This document shows, in pieces, positions 24,688 to 33,015 of a stretch of 64,000 bases of DNA (positions are counted from its first letter, which is position 1; each line of letters begins with the position of its first letter). This DNA comes from Hydrogenophaga sp. PBL-H3 (lineage in GTDB: Bacteria; Pseudomonadota; Gammaproteobacteria; Burkholderiales; Burkholderiaceae_C), in NCBI RefSeq assembly GCF_010104355.1, contig NZ_CP044972.1, positions 1,426,001 to 1,490,000 of the forward strand. The letters are read 5' to 3'. The notes beneath the pieces were generated by a model. That model saw only the letters and a program-made list of their open reading frames with translations, was not told where the DNA came from and did no database searches. The translations under genes were made by a program, and so were the position numbers.

Positions 24688-24987
24688 TCAGGCAGCGGCT
24701 GCTGCGAGGCCCTTGACTTTGGTCGACAGGCGGCTCTTGTCGCGAGCGGCCTTGTTTTTGTGGAAGATGCCCTTGTCGGCAACGATGTCCACCACTTTTT
24801 GCATCTTGGCGAACAGTTCGGTCGCCTTGTCCTTGTCACCGGCCAGAACGGCTTTTTCGACGTTCTTCACAGCGGTGCGGTACTTGGAACGCAGCGAGGT
24901 GTTCGCTGCATTGATCTTGACGTCCTGGCGTACGCGCTTGCGGCCAGACGCCAGACGGGGGTTCTTTTTCTTCGGCTTGGTTGCCAT
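24688..24987 (-). CDS. rpsT: 30S ribosomal protein S20
   Basis: 99 residues; binds the 5' domain of 16S rRNA in the small subunit. The N-terminus [20 protein letters not shown], the basic helical body and the [17 protein letters not shown] segment are characteristic, and the length is close to other betaproteobacterial S20. A GAAGG ribosome-binding site precedes the ATG, a TAAAAT promoter box lies ~45 bp upstream, and a strong terminator follows. Confidence 0.98.
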   Translation of the reverse strand: MATKPKKKNPRLASGRKRVRQDVKINAANTSLRSKYRTAVKNVEKAVLAGDKDKATELFAKMQKVVDIVADKGIFHKNKAARDKSRLSTKVKGLAAAAA

Positions 24988-25033
24988 GGTGTGATTCCTT
25001 CAATGTTTGGGGATGATGCCAGCAAAGCCCGCG

Positions 25034-25061
25034 ATTTTAGCACGGGCTGCCAACCCGGCAA
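25034..25061 (-). promoter_or_regulatory. rpsT: rpsT promoter candidate
   Basis: On the minus strand TTGCCG (25056-25061), a 16-bp spacer and TAAAAT (25034-25039) form a good sigma-70-type promoter about 45 bp before the rpsT ATG. Confidence 0.55.
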
Positions 25062-25092
25062 TGGCCACCCCCGAGGGGCGTGGGCGCATCGT

Positions 25093-25098
25093 TACACT
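25093..25098 (+). promoter_or_regulatory. murJ: -10 box placed for leaderless murJ mRNA
   Basis: TACACT is followed by only six bases before the murJ GTG at 25105. Transcription starting 7 nt after the box would begin on the start codon. No Shine-Dalgarno sequence and no clear -35 are present. Confidence 0.4.
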
Positions 25099-25104
25099 CG
25101 CGCC

Positions 25105-26664
25105 GTGACCCTGTTCAAGTCTGCCTCCCTCGTCTCTCTGCTCACCCTGGCTTCCCGCATCACGGGACTGGTGCGCGAGCTGCTCATGGCAGCCACCTTT
25201 GGCGCCAGCGCGCTGACCGACGCGTTCAACGTCGCTTTCCGCATCCCCAACCTGCTGCGCCGCCTGTTTGCCGAAGGCGCTTTCAGCCAGGCCTTCGTGC
25301 CGGTGCTGGCCGGTGTGCGCGAGAAAGAGGGCGACGACGCCACCCGGCAGATGGTCAACCAGATCGCCACCGTGCTGGCGTGGGCGCTCACGCTCACATG
25401 TGTGCTGGGGGTGCTGGGCGCACCGCTGCTGGTGTGGGCCATGGCCAGCGGCCTGAGTGATGAAGGCTTCAATGCCGCCGTGTTCATGACCCGGTGGATG
25501 TTTCCCTACATCGCCTTCATGTCGTTCGTGGCGTTGGCGGCCGGCATTCTGAACACCTGGAAGCGCTTCGCGGTGCCGGCGGCCACGCCGGTGCTGCTCA
25601 ATGTGGCCATGATCGCCGCCGCGTATTGGGGCGCTCCCTGGTTCGCCACGCTGGGCATCGAGCCCATATTTGCCATGGCGGGGGGCGTGTTGCTGGGCGG
25701 TGCGTTGCAGCTCGGCGTGCAGTTGCCCGCACTGCGCAAGCTGGGGATGCTGCCGCGTGTGAGCCTGCGCTGGTCGGGCCTGAAGGCGGCCTGGGCCCAC
25801 CCGGGCACGCGCCGCGTGACCACGCTCATGCTGCCGGCGTTGCTGGGTGTGAGCGTGGCGCAGATCTCGCTGCTGATCAACACGCAGATCGCGTCGCACC
25901 TGGCCACCGGCAGCGTGAGCTGGCTTACCTACGCCGACCGCCTGATGGAGTTCCCCACAGCCATGCTGGGGGTGGCGCTGGGCGTGGTGTTGTTGCCGCA
26001 ACTTGCCGCAGCCAAGGCGGCCGACGACACCGCGCGGTACAGCGGCCTGCTCGACTGGGGTTTGCGCCTGGTGGTGCTGCTGGCCGTGCCCTGCGCGGTG
26101 GCGCTGCTCACCTTCGCACAACCGCTGGTGGCGGTGCTCTACCACTACGGCGCCTTCACCGCGGCCGACGTGCAACGCACCGCCACCGCGCTCATGGGCT
26201 ACGGCGCCGGCCTCATCGGCCTGATCGCCATCAAGGTGCTGGCGCCTGGGTTTTATGCCCGCCAGGACATCCGCACGCCAGTGAAGATCGCCATCGTCGT
26301 GCTGATCCTCACGCAGGTGCTCAACTACCTGCTGGTGCCGCATCTGGCGCATGCCGGGCTGGCGCTGGCGATCGGCATCGGTGCCATGGTCAATGCCTTG
26401 TTCCTGCTGATCGGCCTGATGCGCCGGGGCGCCTACCGTCCTTCGCCTGGCTGGGCCCGGTTTGGCTCGCAAGTGGTGGCGGCGAGCGCCTTGCTGGCGG
26501 TGTTCCTGATGTGGGTGGCCGCGCGCGTGAACTGGCTGGGTTTCGAGGGGCGGGCACTGGAGCGCGTGGGCTTGCTGACGCTGTGCGTGCTGGGTGGCGT
26601 TTTGGTCTATTTTCTTACCCTGCTGCTGGCGGGTTTGAACTTGCGCCAGTTCGTTCGAAAATGA
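25105..26664 (+). CDS. murJ: Lipid II flippase MurJ
   Basis: 519 residues from the GTG at 25105 (the frame is open further upstream, but TLFKSASLVSLLTLASRITG is the family's N-terminus). MOP-superfamily inner-membrane protein with about 14 hydrophobic segments that moves the peptidoglycan precursor lipid II to the periplasm. Seen: LVRELLMAATFGASALTDAF, RIPNLLRRLFAEGAFSQAFVPV, and the central INTQIASHLATGSVSWLTYADRL. Divergent from rpsT across about 120 bp. Likely translated from a leaderless mRNA. Confidence 0.96.
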   Translation: MTLFKSASLVSLLTLASRITGLVRELLMAATFGASALTDAFNVAFRIPNLLRRLFAEGAFSQAFVPVLAGVREKEGDDATRQMVNQIATVLAWALTLTCVLGVLGAPLLVWAMASGLSDEGFNAAVFMTRWMFPYIAFMSFVALAAGILNTWKRFAVPAATPVLLNVAMIAAAYWGAPWFATLGIEPIFAMAGGVLLGGALQLGVQLPALRKLGMLPRVSLRWSGLKAAWAHPGTRRVTTLMLPALLGVSVAQISLLINTQIASHLATGSVSWLTYADRLMEFPTAMLGVALGVVLLPQLAAAKAADDTARYSGLLDWGLRLVVLLAVPCAVALLTFAQPLVAVLYHYGAFTAADVQRTATALMGYGAGLIGLIAIKVLAPGFYARQDIRTPVKIAIVVLILTQVLNYLLVPHLAHAGLALAIGIGAMVNALFLLIGLMRRGAYRPSPGWARFGSQVVAASALLAVFLMWVAARVNWLGFEGRALERVGLLTLCVLGGVLVYFLTLLLAGLNLRQFVRK

Positions 26665-26696
26665 CGTAACCTGCTGATTCAGAAAGCAAGCCCGTC

Positions 26697-27554
26697 ATGA
26701 GCACCGCGTACGAATTTCCTTCGCCCACACCCCTGGGTTACTTCGCCGCCCTGGTGGGAGAAGAGGAAGCGTTTCCGCTGTTCGAGGCAGCCACCTCCAT
26801 CGCGCAGGACGAGTACCCCGACCTTGACGTGCAGCAGGTGCTGGGTGACGTGGACCAGATGCTCTCGCGAGTGCGCCGTCGTTGCAATGCCGATGCGGGT
26901 CCGCTGCAGCGCCTGCGCACGCTCAACCAGTTTTTCTTTCGCGACATGGGGTTTGGCGGCAACGTCAACAACTATTACGACCCCGACAACAGCTACCTCA
27001 ATGCCGTGCTGCGCACGCGCCGCGGCATTCCGATCACGCTGGCCGTGCTGTGGCTGGAACTGGCCACGGGCCTGGGTCTGAAAGCGCGCGGTGTCAACTT
27101 CCCCGGGCACTTCATGGTCAAGGTCAACCTGCCCAATGGCCAAGTGGTGATCGATCCATTCACCGGCCAGTCGCTCAGCCGCGAAGACCTGTCCGAGCGG
27201 CTGGAACCCTACAAGCGCCGCAACGGTCTGGTGGACGATTTCGATGTGCCGGTGGGTCTGTACCTGCAGGCCGCCACGCCACGCGACATCGTGGCCCGGT
27301 TGCTGCGCAACCTGAAGGAAATCCACCGCACCCAAGAAGACTGGTTGCGACTGATCGCGGTGCAGGACCGTTTGCTCATCCTGATGCCGGATGCCTGGTC
27401 CGAGTACCGCGACCGGGGTCTCGCCTGGGCCGAGATGGGCGATCTGCGGCTGGCGGTGAACGATCTTGAAATCTACGTCGAGCATTCCGACGACACCATG
27501 GACCGCGAAGCCATCTCGCAGCGCGTGCAGGAACTGCGCCGTGCGCTGAACTGA
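26697..27554 (+). CDS. SirB1-family transglutaminase-like/TPR protein
   Basis: 285 residues. The N-terminal ~190 residues match the SirB1 N-domain: NNYYDPDNSYLNAVLRTRRGIPITLAVLWLELA, then ARGVNFPGHFMVKV and VIDPFTGQSLS. The thiol of a canonical transglutaminase triad is not seen at the expected place, so the fold may be non-catalytic. The C-terminus has TPR-like helices (RLLILMPDAWSEYRDRGLAWAEMGD). Starts 33 bp after murJ on the same strand. Cellular role not established. Confidence 0.9.
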   Translation: MSTAYEFPSPTPLGYFAALVGEEEAFPLFEAATSIAQDEYPDLDVQQVLGDVDQMLSRVRRRCNADAGPLQRLRTLNQFFFRDMGFGGNVNNYYDPDNSYLNAVLRTRRGIPITLAVLWLELATGLGLKARGVNFPGHFMVKVNLPNGQVVIDPFTGQSLSREDLSERLEPYKRRNGLVDDFDVPVGLYLQAATPRDIVARLLRNLKEIHRTQEDWLRLIAVQDRLLILMPDAWSEYRDRGLAWAEMGDLRLAVNDLEIYVEHSDDTMDREAISQRVQELRRALN

Positions 27555-27639
27555 AGGCGCCGCCTTTTCATCCGTCTGTTCCCTGGCGCACACAAGGCGT
27601 TGCAGGCTGTTGTGCTTGTGTGTCGCCGTGTAAAGGCGA

Positions 27640-27668
27640 TTGACGCACTTCGCGCTCGCTGTAAGGAT
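27640..27668 (+). promoter_or_regulatory. Weak promoter candidate before the PA2779/PA2778 genes
   Basis: TTGACG (27640-27645) and TAAGGA (27662-27667) are 16 bp apart, some 60 bp upstream of the PA2779-family ATG. The -10 is a poor match, so this is tentative. Confidence 0.3.
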
Positions 27669-27725
27669 CAAGGGCAGGCAGTGAACCTTTTGCTGCTGTG
27701 TTTTTCCACCTTTGAAATCACCATC

Positions 27726-28118
27726 ATGATGAAAACAATCAAACGCCTCATTGCAACTGCGCTGATCCCCTGCATGGCCTTCGCCGGCTTGCCCCTGACG
27801 GCCCAGGCCGCCATGGTGTCGACCGAGCAGGCCATGGTGACCCCCGCCGGCAATGCCGACCGGGAACACGTCAGTGCCTTCTTCACCCGCGCCGACGTGC
27901 AGACCGCACTGCAAGCGCAGGGCGTGGACGCCAACGACGCAATCGAGCGCGTGAAAGCCATGTCGGACGTGGAAGTGGCCCAGTTGGCGGACCGTGTTGA
28001 CCAGGCGCCTGCAGGTGCCGGTGTGGTCGGCATCCTGTTCACTGTGTTCCTGATCCTGCTGGTCACCGACATCCTGGGCCTGACCGCGGTCTTCCCGTTC
28101 ACCCGCAGCATTCGATGA
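27726..28118 (+). CDS. PA2779 family protein
   Basis: 130 residues. Signal-peptide-like N-terminus (MMKTIKRLIATALIPCMAFA, then a site near AQAA), a short helical domain with VSAFFTRADVQTALQAQGVD and a VAQLADRVDQAPAG segment, then a C-terminal hydrophobic helix GVVGILFTVFLILLVTDILG. This matches the small PA2779 family, which is usually encoded just before a PA2778 cysteine peptidase, as here (ATGA overlap). Likely anchored in the inner membrane and possibly a peptidase partner or substrate (inference). Confidence 0.88.
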   Translation: MMKTIKRLIATALIPCMAFAGLPLTAQAAMVSTEQAMVTPAGNADREHVSAFFTRADVQTALQAQGVDANDAIERVKAMSDVEVAQLADRVDQAPAGAGVVGILFTVFLILLVTDILGLTAVFPFTRSIR

Positions 28119-29101
28119 AGTCCTGGCGACTTCGCTGTTCGACCCCCGCCCTGGCGGGGGTTGTTCTTTGTGGGCTGCTCTTGACCGGATGCGCCACGCC
28201 GCCGCAGTCGGCCGAGCTGCAACGCACCTGGCCGGCACAACTGCCGCAGCGTGTGCTGCTCGACCAGGTGCCGTTTCATCCACAGGAAGACCTGTTGTGC
28301 GGACCCGCCACGCTGGCCATGGTGGCGCAAGCCGCGGGCTCCAGCGTCACGCCCGAGCAGCTCACGCCGCAGGTCTACCTGCCCGGGCGCCAGGGTGCAC
28401 TGCAAACCGAGATGCTGGCGGCCACGCGTCGCCAGGGACTCGTGGCCTACCCGCTGGCGCCCGATCTGCAGACCGTGTTGACCGAGGTAGCCAGCGGGCA
28501 CCCGGTGCTGGTGTTGCAAAACCTCTCTCTGCCGATCAAGCCCATGTGGCACTACGCGGTGGTGGTTGGCTACGACCGCGCGACGCAGCAGGTCTTGCTG
28601 CATTCCGGGACCACGGCGCGCCTCACGCTGCCGATGAGCACGTTCGAAAACACCTGGGCGCGTTCGTCCCACTGGGCCATGCGGGTCAGTCGGCCCGACC
28701 AGTTGCCGGTGACCGCGCAGCCCGACGATTGGGCGGTGGCGATCTCGGCCCTGGAGCGATCCAGTCCCCAGGCGGCCCGGACCGCCTACGCCACCGGGTT
28801 GCAGAAGTGGCCGCAGCACCGCATCAGCCTGCTGGGGCTGGGCAACACGGCTTATGCGCTCGGCCAACGTGTGGAAGCCGCGCAAGCCTTTGACGCGACC
28901 ACGCGTGCCCACCCCGATTTCGCCGACGCCTGGAACAACCTGGCACAGGTGCGCCTGGAGCTGGGGCAACTGCCCGCCGCGAGGCAGGCCGCGCAGCAGG
29001 CGGTGGCCCTGGGTGGTGTGCGGCTGGCGAACTACCAGAGCCTGTTGCAGACCATCGAACGCCAGCTGGCCTCCCCCTCGACCCCACGGACACGCCCATG
29101 A
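28115..29101 (+). CDS. PA2778-family lipoprotein cysteine peptidase with TPR tail
   Basis: 328 residues. Lipoprotein signal with lipobox LLTGC (C26). C39-like papain-fold domain: HPQEDLLCGPATLAMV with catalytic Cys C62, then MWHYAVVVGYD supplying the His and HSGTTAR following. From about residue 215 TPR repeats follow (ISLLGLGNTAYALGQRVEAAQAF, DAWNNLAQVRLELGQLPAARQAA). Substrate unknown; the constant pairing with PA2779 suggests they act together at the envelope. Its stop overlaps the next gene's ATG. Confidence 0.88.
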   Translation: MKSWRLRCSTPALAGVVLCGLLLTGCATPPQSAELQRTWPAQLPQRVLLDQVPFHPQEDLLCGPATLAMVAQAAGSSVTPEQLTPQVYLPGRQGALQTEMLAATRRQGLVAYPLAPDLQTVLTEVASGHPVLVLQNLSLPIKPMWHYAVVVGYDRATQQVLLHSGTTARLTLPMSTFENTWARSSHWAMRVSRPDQLPVTAQPDDWAVAISALERSSPQAARTAYATGLQKWPQHRISLLGLGNTAYALGQRVEAAQAFDATTRAHPDFADAWNNLAQVRLELGQLPAARQAAQQAVALGGVRLANYQSLLQTIERQLASPSTPRTRP

Positions 29102-29730
29102 AACAACTGATGCTGGTGGGCGCCACCGGGCTGGTCGGCAGCCACGTGCTGCGGCAGGCCCTGGCCGACCCGACCGTGGAGCGGGTGGTGGCGCCCACGC
29201 GCAAGTCGCTGGTGCCACACCCCAAGCTGCTCAACCCCTTGGTGGATTTCGAGCGCCTGCCCGAACACGCGGACTGGTGGGCGGTGGACTCGGTCATTTG
29301 CACCCTGGGCACGACGATGGGCGTGGCGGGCTCGCAGGCCGCGTTCTACAAGGTCGACCACGACCACCCGCTGGAGGTGGCCTACCTGGCACGGCGCCAT
29401 GGCGCACGCGCCTTCGCCTTCAACTCCGCACTGGGTGCCGATGCCCGCTCGCGGGTGTTCTATTCGCGGACCAAGGGCGAGACCGAGCGCGACCTGCAGG
29501 CGGTGGGATTCCCCTCGCTGACGTTCGTGCGCCCGGGGTTGATCGGTGGGCAACGAGAGCAGGGCCGACCGGCCGAACAACTGGCGGTGCGGGTGTCCCA
29601 GTGGGTTCAGCCGCTGCTGCCGCGCCGCTTGCGCGTGGTGCCCGCCGAGCGCATCGCGCACCGCCTGCTGCAGGCCGTGGTGGTGGGCGCACCGGGGGTG
29701 CACGTGTTGCCGTCGGAGGCCTTGCTCTGA
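29098..29730 (+). CDS. NAD(P)-binding Rossmann protein (atypical SDR, HTATIP2-like)
   Basis: 210 residues. Starts MKQLMLVGATGLVGSHVLRQ with the GxxGxxG nucleotide-binding loop at the extreme N-terminus. Has STLGT-like ICTLGTTM, a YSRTKGETE sequence containing the Y-x-x-x-K pair, and FVRPGLIGG. This resembles atypical short-chain dehydrogenases related to HTATIP2/CC3 and YbjT-type proteins. Substrate not predictable. Coupled to the PA2778 gene by an ATGA overlap. Confidence 0.82.
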   Translation: MKQLMLVGATGLVGSHVLRQALADPTVERVVAPTRKSLVPHPKLLNPLVDFERLPEHADWWAVDSVICTLGTTMGVAGSQAAFYKVDHDHPLEVAYLARRHGARAFAFNSALGADARSRVFYSRTKGETERDLQAVGFPSLTFVRPGLIGGQREQGRPAEQLAVRVSQWVQPLLPRRLRVVPAERIAHRLLQAVVVGAPGVHVLPSEALL

Positions 29731-29841
29731 GCCACTGAAACACGGCTGCGATTTTTCGCATATGCAAACGCGTTATCGGTCGTTGCCGATGGCGTGACCC
29801 GGTCGCAGACTGCCTCCTCTGAACAAACAGGAGTGCAGACG

Positions 29842-31482
29842 ATGGCGCAAGGTGGCCTTTCCAATTCGTTGTTGAGCGGCAGTGCCGGCCAGCAGCAGAT
29901 CGATACCGATGTCCTGGTCATTGGCGGGGGGCCCGCCGGGGCCTGGGCCGCCGTGGCGGCTGCGGCACGCGGGGCGAGTGTCACGCTGGTGGAGAAAGGC
30001 TTCTGCGGCACCTCCGGCGCCACCGCCCCGTCGGGCACGGGGCTCTGGCATGTGCCGCGTGACCAGGCCTCGCGCGACAAGGCCAAAGCCAGCCGCTTCG
30101 CCATGGGTGGCGAACTGGCCGAACACGTGTGGATGGACCGCGTGCTCGAACAGACCTGGACCAACACCGAGACGCTGACCGAGTGGGGCTACCCCTTTCC
30201 GATCGACGAACACGGCCAGTTGCAGCGCACCTCGCTGCAAGGACCCGAGTACATGCGCCTGATGCGCAAGAAGGTGAAGGAGGCGGGCGCGCGCATTCTG
30301 GACCACAGCCCGGCGCTGGAGCTGCTGACCGACGAGAACGGCGACGTGGCTGGCGCCACCGGGGTCACGCGCACCACGGGAGAGACCTGGGTGGCTCGCG
30401 CTGGCGCGGTGGTGATCACCACCGGCGGCTGTGCGTTCCTGAGCCGGGCCCTGGGCTGCAACGTGCTCACCGGTGACGGCTATTTGATGGCCGCCGAGGT
30501 GGGGGCTGAACTCTCCGGCATGGAGTTCTCCAACGCCTATGGCCTGGGTCCTTCGTTTTCTTCGGTCACCAAATCGCTGTTCTACAACTGGGCAACCTTC
30601 TACGACCGCGACGGCGTGGTGATCGAGGGTGCGGGTTCCTCGCGCGGCCGCAGCGTGATCGCCAAGACGTTGCAGACACAACCGGTGTTTGCCTGCCTGG
30701 ACAGGGCCGACGCCGAGATCCGCGCCTGGATGCGCAACGCCCAGCCCAATTTCTTCGTGTCTTTCGACCGCCAGGGCATCAATCCCTTCACCGACCATTT
30801 CCCGGTGGCCTTGCGGCTGGAGGGTACGGTGCGTGGCACCGGTGGCCTGCACGTCGTCAGCGACGACTGCGCCACCTCGGTGCCTGGTCTCTACGCAGCG
30901 GGCGATGCCGCCACGCGCGAACTGATCTGCGGCGCCTTCACCGGCGGCGGCAGCCACAACGCGGCCTGGGCCTTGTCGTCCGGCTTCTGGGCCGGCGCGG
31001 GCGCGGCCGATTTCAGCCGCGGTGCGCGCAGCCTGGCGCGGCGGCCCTTGCGGCGCGCGGGCACGGCGGGCATTCAGGAGGGGGGCGCCCAGGCCTGGGA
31101 CCCGGACGAACTGGTGCGCGCGGTGCAGGCCGAGGTGTTTCCCTACGAGCGCAACTGGACCCGGCGCGCCGACCTGCTCGAAGACTCCCTGCAGCGGCTC
31201 GATGGTCACTGGGCGCGGGTGCGCCACGCCGCTGCACCCGCACAACAACATGCGGTGCGCGCGCGCGAAGCCGTGGCCATGCTCGCCACCTCGCGCTGGA
31301 TGTACCGCAGCGCCCTGCAGCGCACCGAGACGCGTGGCATGGCCCGTCGCCAGGACCACACCGGGCTGGACCTGAGACAGCAACACCGCCTGGTCAGTGG
31401 CGGCCTGGACGAGGTCTGGGTGCGCCGGCAGGCGGTGCGCAACCACGTTGCCAATGTCGACCTTGAGAGGATCGCAGCATGA
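29842..31482 (+). CDS. FAD-dependent oxidoreductase, AprA/fumarate-reductase-type flavoprotein
   Basis: 546 residues from the ATG at 29842, preceded by ACAGGAG. FAD-binding VLVIGGGPAGAWAA (G28-x-G30-x-x-G33), substrate-domain segments, and the C-terminal FAD motif GLYAAGDAATRELICGAFTGGGSHN. Overall build is that of the succinate dehydrogenase/fumarate reductase/APS reductase flavoprotein superfamily, with a helical C-terminal third. The next gene is a two-cluster ferredoxin (ATGA overlap), which gives an AprAB-like pair, and a sulfonate-type ABC importer follows. Likely a redox step on an imported sulfur or nitrogen compound; substrate unknown. The 110 bp upstream probably hold the promoter, but no clear boxes were fixed. 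Confidence 0.88.
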   Translation: MAQGGLSNSLLSGSAGQQQIDTDVLVIGGGPAGAWAAVAAAARGASVTLVEKGFCGTSGATAPSGTGLWHVPRDQASRDKAKASRFAMGGELAEHVWMDRVLEQTWTNTETLTEWGYPFPIDEHGQLQRTSLQGPEYMRLMRKKVKEAGARILDHSPALELLTDENGDVAGATGVTRTTGETWVARAGAVVITTGGCAFLSRALGCNVLTGDGYLMAAEVGAELSGMEFSNAYGLGPSFSSVTKSLFYNWATFYDRDGVVIEGAGSSRGRSVIAKTLQTQPVFACLDRADAEIRAWMRNAQPNFFVSFDRQGINPFTDHFPVALRLEGTVRGTGGLHVVSDDCATSVPGLYAAGDAATRELICGAFTGGGSHNAAWALSSGFWAGAGAADFSRGARSLARRPLRRAGTAGIQEGGAQAWDPDELVRAVQAEVFPYERNWTRRADLLEDSLQRLDGHWARVRHAAAPAQQHAVRAREAVAMLATSRWMYRSALQRTETRGMARRQDHTGLDLRQQHRLVSGGLDEVWVRRQAVRNHVANVDLERIAA

Positions 31483-31808
31483 TCGAAATCGTCAGCCCCG
31501 AACGCTGCACCGGCTGCAACATCTGCGTCAACGCCTGCCCCACCCAGGTGTTCGACGCCGTGCCCGGCGGCATTCCGCGCATCGCGCGCCAGGACGACTG
31601 CCAGACCTGCTTCATGTGCGAGCTGTATTGCCCGACCGATGCCCTGTACGTCGCGCCGGTGGCGGACCACGCCATGGCCGTGGTCGAGCAGGGCGCCGAG
31701 GTGCAGCAATGGATCGGCAGTTACCGCCGCGCCATCGGCTGGGGCAAGGACCTCCGCCCCACCGCCGCGCTGGATGCCAGCTTCGAACTGCTGCGCCGTG
31801 CTCATTGA
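31479..31808 (+). CDS. 4Fe-4S dicluster ferredoxin (AprB-like partner)
   Basis: 109 residues. Two classical 4Fe-4S motifs, C10-x2-C13-x2-C16-x3-C20-P and C41-x2-C44-x2-C47-x3-C51-P, then a ~55-residue tail without cysteines. Overlaps the flavoprotein stop as ATGA, so the two are very probably subunits of one cytoplasmic enzyme, with electrons passing between the clusters and FAD. Similar in logic to APS reductase AB, but not proven to be that enzyme: no sat or other sulfate-dissimilation genes are near. Confidence 0.93.
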   Translation: MIEIVSPERCTGCNICVNACPTQVFDAVPGGIPRIARQDDCQTCFMCELYCPTDALYVAPVADHAMAVVEQGAEVQQWIGSYRRAIGWGKDLRPTAALDASFELLRRAH

Positions 31809-31862
31809 CCCACCCCCGCCGCGCTTCGCGCGACCCCCTCAAGGGGGCAACACCTGAGGCCC
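31806..31862. repeat. Diverged palindromic repeat after the ferredoxin gene
   Basis: CCCCCGCCGCGCTTCGCGCG, CCCCCTCAAGGGGG and a GCCCGGCAAAGCCGG-type hairpin follow each other. The arrangement (CCCCC, CGC-TTCG-CG, C5/G5 palindrome) parallels the unit at 58757-59125 but is diverged. It fills much of the 121-bp gap before the binding-protein gene. Confidence 0.5.
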
Positions 31863-31929
31863 GGCAAAGCCGGTTCCTCGGTGTTTCTGGATGGCGCCGC
31901 TTCCAACCCCTGTATTTTTTGGACACGAT

Positions 31930-32982
31930 ATGACTTCATTTTTCAGACCACTGGCAGCCTTGTTGCTCGCCGCCACCACCGCCTTCAGCGCACACGCGCA
32001 AAACCTGCCCGAAGCCATCCGCTTCGGCGGTTTCGGCCAGGGCTTTGGCCAACCTTATGGCCTGGCCTTGCTGGCCGTTGCGCAGGGCAAAGGCTTCATC
32101 GCTGAAGAGTTCAAGGGCGCGCCCGTCAAGCTCAGCTTCGAGTACCTCACCGGTACCGGCCCCGCGATCAACGAAGCCATTGCCAACGACCGCCTCGATT
32201 TCGCGCAGTACGGCTCCTTGCCCAACATCATCGGCAAGGCCGGTGGCCTGCCCACCCGCATCGTGGCCTCATATGGCTACACCACGGTGTTCGCGCTGTC
32301 GCGCAAGGACCTGGACGTGAAGTCCTTCAAGGATCTCAAGGGCCGCAAGGTGGCCGTGGCCAAAGGCACCGTGCTGCACTGGGCCTTGCTCAAGGCCTTG
32401 CAGGACAGTGGCCTCACGCTGCGCGACATCCAGCTGGTCGATCTCAAGACCGCCGACCAGCTCGCCGCCCTCACCGCGGGCAGTGTGGATGCGGCGGTGG
32501 GATCGAGCAGCTTGCTCACATTGCGCGACAAAGGGGTGGGCAAGGTGTTCTATTCGTCGAAGGAGCTGGGCGCCAAGGCATCGGGTTTTGGTGCCATCAC
32601 CGTCACCGAGGGTTTCGAGAAGCGTTACCCCGAAGCGACGCAGCGCGTGGCCAACGCGCTGGTGAAGTCGGCCCACTGGCTCAGCCAGGAGGCCAACCGC
32701 GAGGAGGCCTACCGCATCTGGGCTCTGTCGGGTGTGCCGGTGCAGGCGTTCAAGGACGATTTCGATGGTGTGGCGCTCAAGGACGTGTTCAACCCGCGCG
32801 TGGACGCCTTCCTGCTCAGCCAGTACGACGACGCGATCGAGTTCACCAAAGACAACAAGCTGATTCGCAACGACATCGACGTCGCGAAGTGGGCGGCACC
32901 CGCCTATGTCGAGACGGCGTTGAAAGCACAGGGGCTGGAAAACTTCTGGCCCCGCCGCAACGCAATCGTTGCCCGCCACTGA
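31930..32982 (+). CDS. ABC transporter substrate-binding protein (sulfonate/nitrate/taurine type)
   Basis: 350 residues with a clear Sec signal peptide (LAALLLAATTAFSAHAQ). SsuA/TauA-like fold: RFGGFGQGFGQPYGLALLAV, INEAIANDRLDFAQYGSLPNII, FKDLKGRKVAVAKGTVLHWALLKAL, and LTAGSVDAAVGSSS. The periplasmic receptor of the importer whose permeases and ATPase follow, and downstream of the flavoprotein-ferredoxin pair. The exact ligand (sulfonate, taurine, other) cannot be read from sequence. Confidence 0.93.
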   Translation: MTSFFRPLAALLLAATTAFSAHAQNLPEAIRFGGFGQGFGQPYGLALLAVAQGKGFIAEEFKGAPVKLSFEYLTGTGPAINEAIANDRLDFAQYGSLPNIIGKAGGLPTRIVASYGYTTVFALSRKDLDVKSFKDLKGRKVAVAKGTVLHWALLKALQDSGLTLRDIQLVDLKTADQLAALTAGSVDAAVGSSSLLTLRDKGVGKVFYSSKELGAKASGFGAITVTEGFEKRYPEATQRVANALVKSAHWLSQEANREEAYRIWALSGVPVQAFKDDFDGVALKDVFNPRVDAFLLSQYDDAIEFTKDNKLIRNDIDVAKWAAPAYVETALKAQGLENFWPRRNAIVARH

Positions 32983-33015
32983 GCCCGTTGTCGTCCAGCC
33001 CACACAAGAACACCC

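Noticed and set aside
29731..29841. CysB/Cbl-type sulfur-regulon site upstream of the flavoprotein
   Set aside because: Some suggestive A/T-rich words exist, but no pattern could be matched with confidence by eye.
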